Positions 6,489-10,520 of a stretch of DNA of 10,520 bases are shown in pieces. Numbering within the stretch: position 1 is the stretch's first letter; every line of letters starts with the position of its first letter. A program made the translations under genes and the position numbers. The stretch comes from Betaproteobacteria bacterium (lineage in GTDB: Bacteria > Pseudomonadota > Gammaproteobacteria > Burkholderiales > SG8-39), in the NCBI GenBank assembly GCA_027317055.1, contig DAHVFK010000084.1:1-10520 (forward strand). Direction: 5' to 3'. A model generated the notes under the pieces. The model made no database searches, had not been told where the DNA came from, and saw only the letters and a list, made by a program, of their open reading frames with translations.

Positions 6489-7015
6489 AACGCTACGACT
6501 ACTACGACAGCCCCTGCGGGCGCATGCTGCTGGTCGCCGACGGCGATGCCTTGTGCGGCGCGTACTTCGTCGGCCAGAAGCATTTCAAGGAAATCGACGG
6601 CGACTGGCGGCGCGACCCGCAGGCGGCAGCTTTGGTCCAGGCGAGGCGCGAGCTGGACGAGTATTTCGGCGGCAAGAGAAAGCGCTTCCAGATCCCGCTC
6701 GCGGCGGAGGGCACGCCGTTCCAGCGCGCGGTGTGGCAGGCGATCGCGGGCGTCGGGTTCGGCAAAACGATCAGCTATGCCGAACTCGCGCGCCGCGCCG
6801 GCCGCCCGGGCAGCGCGCGCGCCGCGGGCGCGGCGACCGGACGCAACCCGATCGGCGTGATCGTGCCCTGCCACCGCATCGTCGGCGCCGACGGCAGCCT
6901 GACCGGCTACGCCGGCGGCATGGACAAGAAGGTTGCGCTACTCGACCTGGAAGGTCATCGCAGCGTCAGCCCGCCATCGTCAGCCCGCCCGAGACGCTTA
7001 TTACCTGCCCGGTGA
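6485..7015 (+). CDS. ogt: Methylated-DNA--protein-cysteine S-methyltransferase (Ogt/Ada C-terminal type)
   Basis: A 176-residue O6-alkylguanine-DNA alkyltransferase. It moves the alkyl group from O6-methylguanine to its own cysteine in a one-time reaction. The active site is IVPCHRIV, with Cys129 as acceptor. Other family landmarks are TPFQRAVWQAIAGVGFGKTISYAELA (around 77-102, containing the helix-turn-helix), AAGAATGRNP (113-122, with the intercalating region) and SLTGYAGGMDKKVALLDLEG (138-157). The ATG overlaps the preceding stop as ATGA, preceded by AAAGGAGACAGGA, a good ribosome binding site. Homology ends near residue 157; the last 19 residues (from HRSVS) are low-complexity and are encoded by DNA that also codes the end of the convergent BadH-like gene. 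With the gene upstream it completes the set of Ada activities, split into separate proteins. Confidence 0.93.
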   Translation: MKRYDYYDSPCGRMLLVADGDALCGAYFVGQKHFKEIDGDWRRDPQAAALVQARRELDEYFGGKRKRFQIPLAAEGTPFQRAVWQAIAGVGFGKTISYAELARRAGRPGSARAAGAATGRNPIGVIVPCHRIVGADGSLTGYAGGMDKKVALLDLEGHRSVSPPSSARPRRLLPAR

Positions 7016-7706
7016 TATACGCTGCCTCGTCCGAGGCGAGGAAGGCGACGATGCCGGGCACGTCGTCGGGCCGGCCGACGCGCTTTTGCGGAATCGCGCG
7101 CACCAGCGCGTCGTAGACTTTCTTGCCGGCCTCGCCCTCGCCCAGAAAGCCCCGCAGGATCGGGGTGTCGGTCGGACCCGGGCAGACCGCGTTCACCGTC
7201 ACGCCCTTGCGCGCGAGCTCGCGCGCGAGCGTCTTGGTGAGCGAGAGGATGCCGCCCTTGCAGGCCGAGTACACCGACTCGCCCGAGGAGCCCACGCGCG
7301 CAGCGTCGGACGAGATGTTCACGACGCACCCCGAGCCGCGCGCGGCCATCTGCGGCAGCACAAGGTGGTGCATGTTGAGTGGGCCGCGCAGGTTGATCGA
7401 AATCAGCTCTTCCCACTCGGCGGGATCGGTGTCGAGGAAATTCTGGAACCGGTCCCAGCCCGCGTTGTTGACCAGAACGTGGATCTCGCCGCAGGACGCG
7501 ATGGCGCGTTTTGCGGCCGCGTAGTCTGAAATGTCGAACACGAGCGCCTTGCCACGGACCTCCCGCGCGACTTTTACCGCAGAAACCGAATTCTTGTCGG
7601 CTACCAGCACGCTCGCGCCTTCTTCGGCGAAGCGGCAGCAGATTGCGGCTCCGATCGCGCCGCCGCCGCCGGTGACGAGAACCGACTTGTCGCGCAGGCC
7701 CTTCAC
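6966..7706 (-). CDS. BadH-like short-chain dehydrogenase (hydroxyacyl-CoA dehydrogenase type)
   Basis: A 246-residue classical SDR. The cofactor turn is TGGGGAIG (12-19), NNAG is at 80-83, and the catalytic tetrad is complete: Asn105 (ISINL), Ser133 (NISSDAARVGSSG), Tyr146 and Lys150 (YSACK). The C terminus ISVSGGLTMAG and the stretches VNNAGWD, NISSDAARVGSSGE and VCPGPTDT closely resemble BadH of Rhodopseudomonas, 2-hydroxycyclohexane-1-carbonyl-CoA dehydrogenase. In its place at the end of a phenylacetate operon it could oxidise a cyclic or linear hydroxyacyl-CoA, perhaps the 3-hydroxyadipyl-CoA step normally done by PaaH; that is inference. The GTG start overlaps the paaK stop (GTGA), indicating coupling, and the reading frame remains open far upstream but only as paaK antisense-frame sequence. 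It overlaps the tail of ogt by 50 bp. Exact substrate is unknown. Confidence 0.88.
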   Translation of the reverse strand: MKGLRDKSVLVTGGGGAIGAAICCRFAEEGASVLVADKNSVSAVKVAREVRGKALVFDISDYAAAKRAIASCGEIHVLVNNAGWDRFQNFLDTDPAEWEELISINLRGPLNMHHLVLPQMAARGSGCVVNISSDAARVGSSGESVYSACKGGILSLTKTLARELARKGVTVNAVCPGPTDTPILRGFLGEGEAGKKVYDALVRAIPQKRVGRPDDVPGIVAFLASDEAAYITGQVISVSGGLTMAG

Positions 7707-8983
7707 TTCGGGCGCTTGTCGACCACGCGCTTGGCCTTGCCGATCGAGCGCTCGATCGAGCTGATCGGCACGATCTTCACGTCGCTGGTGACGCCGATCA
7801 GGGACTTGATGTTGTGCTTGAGCTTGCCCGCCGAGCCGACGTCGGCGCCGCCCGGGGCGAGCTCGACCAGCACCGTGAGGTGGTCCATCGGACCGTCCTT
7901 GGAAAGCTCGAGCACGTAGTGCGGGCTGAGCTCGGGCTGCTTGAGAAGCATCTCCTCGATCTGCGACGGGAACACGTTGACGCCGCGGATGATGAGCATG
8001 TCGTCCGAGCGCCCGGTGATCTTCTCCATGCGGCGCATGGTGCGCGCGGTCCCCGGCAGCAGGCGCGTCAGGTCCCGGGTGCGGTAGCGGATCACCGGCA
8101 GCCCTTCCTTGGTGAGCGTGGTGAACACCAGCTCGCCCTTTTCGCCCTCGGGCAGCGGCTTGCCGCTCTCGGGGTCGATGACCTCGGGATAGAAGTGGTC
8201 CTCCCAGATCGTCAGCCCGTCCTTGGTTTCGACGCATTCCTGCGCCACGCCCGGTCCCATCACCTCCGACAGGCCGTAGATATCGATCGCGTCGAGCGCG
8301 AGGCGCTGCTCGATCGATTTGCGCATCTCGTTGGTCCAGGGCTCGGCGCCGAAGATGCCCACCCGCAGCGAGCACTGCTTCGGGTCCATGCCCTGGCGCT
8401 CCATTTCGTCGGCGATCGCGAGCATGTACGACGGCGTTACCATGATGATCTCGGGCTTGAAGTCCTGGATCAGCTGGACTTGCCTCTCGGTCATGCCGCC
8501 GCCGAGCGGGATCACGGCGAGGCCCAGGCGCTCGGCGCCGTAGTGCGCGCCCAGCCCGCCGGTGAACAGGCCGTAGCCGTAGGCCACGTGCACCTTCTCG
8601 CCGGGCTTGGCGCCCGCGGCGCGGATCGAACGCGCCATCAGGTTGGTCCAGGTGTCGATGTCCTTGGCGGTGTAGCCGACCACGGTCGGCTTGCCGGTGG
8701 TGCCGGAGGAGGCGTGGATGCGAACGATCTTGTCCATCGGCACCGCGAACATGCCGAACGGATAGGTCTGGCGCAGGTCGGCCTTGGTGGTGAGCGGGAA
8801 CCTTGCCAGGTCCGCGAGCGTGCGGCAGTCCTGCGGCCCGACGCCGGCCTGGTCGAATTTCTGCTTGTAGTGCGGCACGTGGTCGTAGGCGTGCTGCAGC
8901 GACCACTGCAGCCGCTGCAGCTGCAGCCGGCGCAGGTCCGCGAGCGGCGCCTTTTCGACCGCTTCGAGCGCGAATGCCGTCAT
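7703..8983 (-). CDS. paaK: Phenylacetate--CoA ligase
   Basis: A 426-residue adenylate-forming enzyme, near the usual PaaK length. It uses ATP and CoA to turn phenylacetate into phenylacetyl-CoA, the first step of aerobic phenylacetate breakdown in the cytoplasm. Motifs: ATP loop ASSGTTGKPT (91-100), DIYGLSE (234-240), RYRTRDL (299-305), GRSDDMLIIRGVNVFPSQIE (324-343), and a C-terminal domain ending in SIGKAKRVVDKR (413-424), which carries the expected catalytic lysine. The ATG at 8983 overlaps the paaI stop as ATGA and has a strong AGGGGAGG site just upstream; the frame is open much further but that part is antisense to paaI and paaG. No key residue is missing. Next in the operon is the BadH-like dehydrogenase, starting inside the stop codon. 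Confidence 0.95.
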   Translation of the reverse strand: MTAFALEAVEKAPLADLRRLQLQRLQWSLQHAYDHVPHYKQKFDQAGVGPQDCRTLADLARFPLTTKADLRQTYPFGMFAVPMDKIVRIHASSGTTGKPTVVGYTAKDIDTWTNLMARSIRAAGAKPGEKVHVAYGYGLFTGGLGAHYGAERLGLAVIPLGGGMTERQVQLIQDFKPEIIMVTPSYMLAIADEMERQGMDPKQCSLRVGIFGAEPWTNEMRKSIEQRLALDAIDIYGLSEVMGPGVAQECVETKDGLTIWEDHFYPEVIDPESGKPLPEGEKGELVFTTLTKEGLPVIRYRTRDLTRLLPGTARTMRRMEKITGRSDDMLIIRGVNVFPSQIEEMLLKQPELSPHYVLELSKDGPMDHLTVLVELAPGGADVGSAGKLKHNIKSLIGVTSDVKIVPISSIERSIGKAKRVVDKRPK

Positions 8984-9411
8984 GCTTCCTCCCCTACGAG
9001 CTTGCCTTTTATCGTTGCTGCCTTGCCGCGGAACAGGGCGATGAGCTGTCCGTTGTGGTTGGTCACTTTCATGTCGTACACGCCGCTGCGCCCGATGCGC
9101 GCCACCTCTATTCCTTCCGCGCTCAGCACGTCGCCCAGGTGCGCAGGCGCCAGGAACTCGATCGCGCAGCCCGCGGCGACCGCGCGCTGGTTGTGGCTGT
9201 TGCAGGCATAGGCGAAGGTCGTGTCGGCGAGCGTGAAGATCATGCCGCCGTGGCACAGGTCGTGGCCGTTGACCATGTTCTCGCCGACCGTCATCGACAC
9301 CCGCGCGTAGCCCTGGCGCACCTCCTCGAGCCGCATGCCGAGCCAGGCCGAGCAGCGGTCCTCGCGCGTCATCGCGTCCGCCGTGGCCCGTGCCAGCGCG
9401 AGCTCGTCCAC
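8980..9411 (-). CDS. paaI: Phenylacetate-pathway acyl-CoA thioesterase
   Basis: A 143-residue single hotdog-fold thioesterase. PaaI removes CoA from stalled ring intermediates of the pathway and frees trapped CoA. The motif region is MVNGHDLCHGGMIFTLADTT (46-65): His54-Gly55-Gly56 and Asp63, the likely equivalent of the catalytic Asp of E. coli PaaI. Further family matches are FAYACNSHNQ (66-75), IEFLAPAHLGDVLSAE (84-99), SGVYDMKVTN (109-118) and LIALFRGK (123-130). The start is GTG at 9411, directly after the paaG TAG stop with no gap. It is favoured over ATG at 9372 because the N-terminal length then matches E. coli PaaI within two residues and AAGGGG sits 6 nt upstream. Confidence 0.94.
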   Translation of the reverse strand: MDELALARATADAMTREDRCSAWLGMRLEEVRQGYARVSMTVGENMVNGHDLCHGGMIFTLADTTFAYACNSHNQRAVAAGCAIEFLAPAHLGDVLSAEGIEVARIGRSGVYDMKVTNHNGQLIALFRGKAATIKGKLVGEEA

Positions 9412-10197
9412 CTATTTCCCCTTGAATTGCGCCTTGCGCTTTTGCACGAACGCGGCGACGCCTTCGCGGTAGTCCGCCGTGAACCCCGCTTCGCGCTGCA
9501 GATCGCGCTCGAGGTCGAGCTGGGCGTCGAGCGAGTTCGTCGCCGAGGCGTCGAGCGCGCGCTTGATCAGCCCGTAGGCGCGGGTCGGGCCCGCGGCGAG
9601 GCCGCGCGCGAGCGCGCCCGCCTCGGCGATCAGCTTGTCGTCGTCGACGACTTTCCAGATCAGGCCCCAGCTCGCGGCGTCTTCGGCGCCGAGCTTGTCG
9701 CCCAGCAGCGCAAGCCCCAGCGCGCGCGCGCGGCCGGCGAGGCGCGGCAGCACCCAGGTGCCGCCCGAGTCGGGCACCAGCCCGATCCTGGCGAAGGCCT
9801 GGATGAAGGAGGCTGAGCGCGCGGCGAGCACCAGGTCGCAGGCGAGCGCGACGTTCGCGCCGGCGCCGGCGGCGACGCCGTTTACAGCGCACACGATCGG
9901 CTTGGGCAGCGCGCGCATGTGGCGCACGAGCGGGTTGTAGTGCGTGCCGATCGTCACCGACAGATCGAACGCCGCGTCGCCGCTCATGTCGCGCTCCGAG
10001 AGATCCTGCCCGGCGCAGAAGCCGCGCCCGGCGCCGGTCAGCAGCACGGCGCGGATCGCGTCGTCGTCTTCGGCCCGTGCCAGCGCCTCGCGCAGCAGGC
10101 CGTGCATCTCGAGGTTGAACGCGTTCAGCCGCTCGGGTCGGTTGAGGGTGATGATCTGAACGCCCGCTTCGACGGAAACGAGGATCGGCTGCGGCAT
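9412..10197 (-). CDS. paaG: Ring-1,2-epoxyphenylacetyl-CoA isomerase (enoyl-CoA hydratase/isomerase family)
   Basis: A 261-residue crotonase-fold protein matching E. coli PaaG along its whole length. PaaG converts the ring epoxide made by the PaaABCE oxygenase into an oxepin-CoA, and also moves a double bond later in the pathway. Signatures: TLNRPERLNAFN (17-28), GRGFCAGQDLSER (57-69, first oxyanion-hole half), VCAVNGVAAGAGAN (102-115, second half), VPDSGGTWVLPRLAGRARALGL (141-162) with Asp143 as the expected catalytic acid, and LDLERDLQREAGFTADYREGVAAF (227-250). It is the first gene of the leftward operon and faces paaY across 62 bp. Its own ribosome binding site is weak (ACGGGG, 5-6 nt before ATG). 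The oxygenase genes paaABCDE and paaZ are not in the window. Confidence 0.95.
   Translation of the reverse strand: MPQPILVSVEAGVQIITLNRPERLNAFNLEMHGLLREALARAEDDDAIRAVLLTGAGRGFCAGQDLSERDMSGDAAFDLSVTIGTHYNPLVRHMRALPKPIVCAVNGVAAGAGANVALACDLVLAARSASFIQAFARIGLVPDSGGTWVLPRLAGRARALGLALLGDKLGAEDAASWGLIWKVVDDDKLIAEAGALARGLAAGPTRAYGLIKRALDASATNSLDAQLDLERDLQREAGFTADYREGVAAFVQKRKAQFKGK
9418..9422 (-). promoter_or_regulatory. Ribosome binding site deciding the GTG start of paaI
   Basis: On the minus strand this reads AGGGG inside CAAGGGGAAATAG, with 6 nt between it and the GTG at 9411-9409. It lies in the last codons of paaG and supports GTG over the downstream ATG at 9372. Confidence 0.5.
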
Positions 10198-10259
10198 GGC
10201 GGCCCCGTGCGAGACAGTGGCCGAAAGCTTACACCAAAGGGCAGTAGAATCGCTCCGGC
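10198..10259. promoter_or_regulatory. Divergent regulatory region between paaG and paaY
   Basis: This 62-bp stretch must hold or adjoin the start signals of both paa units. On the plus strand TAGAAT at 10245-10250 is a good -10, but the bases 17 nt before it (CGAAAG) are not a good -35, which suggests activator dependence or chance. The box ends 9 nt before the paaY ATG, so the leader would be only a few bases and there is no Shine-Dalgarno. For paaG I see no clear -10/-35 pair. Phenylacetate regulators of the PaaX or PaaR type bind palindromes near such sites in other bacteria; I see only the short AAGCTT symmetry at 10225-10230 and do not assign an operator. Confidence 0.4.
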
Positions 10260-10520
10260 ATGCTCAAGGTCTACGCCATCGACGGTATCGTCCCCGTCGT
10301 TCATCCCGACGCCTACGTCCACCCGAGCGCGGTGCTGATCGGCGACGTGATCGTCGCAGCGGGCGCCTACGTCGGCCCCTGCGCCTGCCTGCGCGGCGAC
10401 TTCGGCCGCATCGTGATCGAGCAGGGCGCCAACGTCCAGGACTGCTGCATCCTGGACGCCTTCCCCGACCGCGACCTGGTGGTCGAGTCCGACGGCCACA
10501 TCGGGCACGGCGCCGTGCTG
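10260..10520 (+). CDS. paaY: PaaY, gamma-carbonic-anhydrase-like protein of the phenylacetate cluster (3' end outside window)
   Basis: The first 87 residues of a left-handed beta-helix protein, cut by the window end. It follows E. coli PaaY closely: VYAIDGIVPVV (4-14), VHPSAVLIGDVIV (20-32), LRGDFGRIVIE (44-54), GANVQD (56-61) and DGHIGHGAVL (78-87). PaaY proteins have been described as thioesterases acting on pathway CoA esters and are structurally gamma carbonic anhydrases that bind metal through three histidines. Here the first of these positions, in the family's VMHGFP segment, reads ILDAFP, so Asp66 replaces His. His83 of IGHGAVL is the second ligand; the third would lie just past the window edge. 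Extra cysteines occur at 41, 43, 62 and 63 where E. coli has Asn, Ser, Asn and Cys. The start at 10260 fits the family N terminus. It is divergent from paaG. Confidence 0.9.
   Translation, partial: MLKVYAIDGIVPVVHPDAYVHPSAVLIGDVIVAAGAYVGPCACLRGDFGRIVIEQGANVQDCCILDAFPDRDLVVESDGHIGHGAVL

Noticed and set aside
6965..6989. Short direct repeat GTCAGCCCGCC separated by 3 bp at the end of the BadH-like gene.
   Set aside because: It encodes the family-conserved SGGLTMAG tail plus the stop; the repetition follows from codon choice and is too short to be a meaningful repeat.
6966..8906. A single 646-codon minus-strand frame that could suggest a fusion ending in the BadH-like dehydrogenase.
   Set aside because: The upstream 400 codons are paaK read in another frame; paaK itself has all adenylation motifs in its own frame, and a GTG start overlaps its stop.
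7703..9892. An extended 729-codon frame for paaK reaching into paaI and paaG.
   Set aside because: Homology starts at the ATG at 8983, which has a strong AGGGGAGG site and ATGA overlap; the extension is low-complexity shadow sequence.

Overview
The window is high-GC, densely coded chromosomal DNA with protein families typical of a betaproteobacterium: a near-complete phenylacetate (paa) operon with a divergent paaY, a GcvA-like LysR regulator, a FadH-type dienoyl-CoA reductase, and an Ada/AlkA/Ogt alkylation-repair pair. The taxon is an inference from gene content and codon bias; there is no rRNA marker. I found no tRNA, rRNA, CRISPR array, phage gene or transposase. Ten complete genes and two edge-truncated genes fill almost everything. 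The only non-coding gaps are short: the 56-bp gap holding the palindromic element at about 4037-4094, the divergent intergenic region around 4948-5039, and the divergent region 10198-10259.

Region 1 (1-353, +) is the C-terminal end of a LysR-type regulator. It converges on a minus-strand group read from right to left: an EamA/DMT permease (4093-4947), an AT-rich double-hairpin repeat (4037-4094), a fadH homologue (2060-4036), an atypical short-chain dehydrogenase (1368-2063; 4-base ATGA overlap with fadH), and cofD (369-1331; TTG start, 37 bp after the SDR). CofD is the phospholactyl-type transferase of coenzyme F420 biosynthesis, so the presence of F420 in this organism is a real question. 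The repeat touches the fadH start codon and leaves no normal Shine-Dalgarno sequence there. The SDR has lost the canonical Asn, Ser and Tyr of its active site.

Region 2 (5040-7015, +) is an alkylation-damage operon. Its first gene encodes a fusion of the Ada metal-binding methyl-phosphotriester sensor, an AraC-type HTH and an AlkA glycosylase. The second is an Ogt-type O6-methylguanine methyltransferase joined to it by an ATGA overlap. Together they carry the parts of the classical Ada response, with AlkA in the place where Ada normally has its C-terminal methyltransferase.

Region 3 (6966-10520) is the phenylacetate unit. paaG, paaI, paaK and a BadH-like dehydrogenase run leftward with abutting or overlapping ends. 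paaY runs rightward from the other side of a 62-bp gap and is cut by the window edge. PaaK activates phenylacetate, PaaG isomerises the ring epoxide, PaaI hydrolyses stalled CoA esters, and the BadH-like enzyme could oxidise a hydroxyacyl-CoA downstream. The last gene overlaps the tail of ogt by 50 bp, tail to tail. PaaY has Asp where the family normally has its first metal-ligand His.

The best candidates for a second look are the fadH/SDR/cofD operon with its inserted palindrome, the active-site-degenerate SDR, the BadH-like gene inside the paa operon, and the PaaY ligand change. I did not see a wholly new multi-gene system that I could defend from sequence alone.
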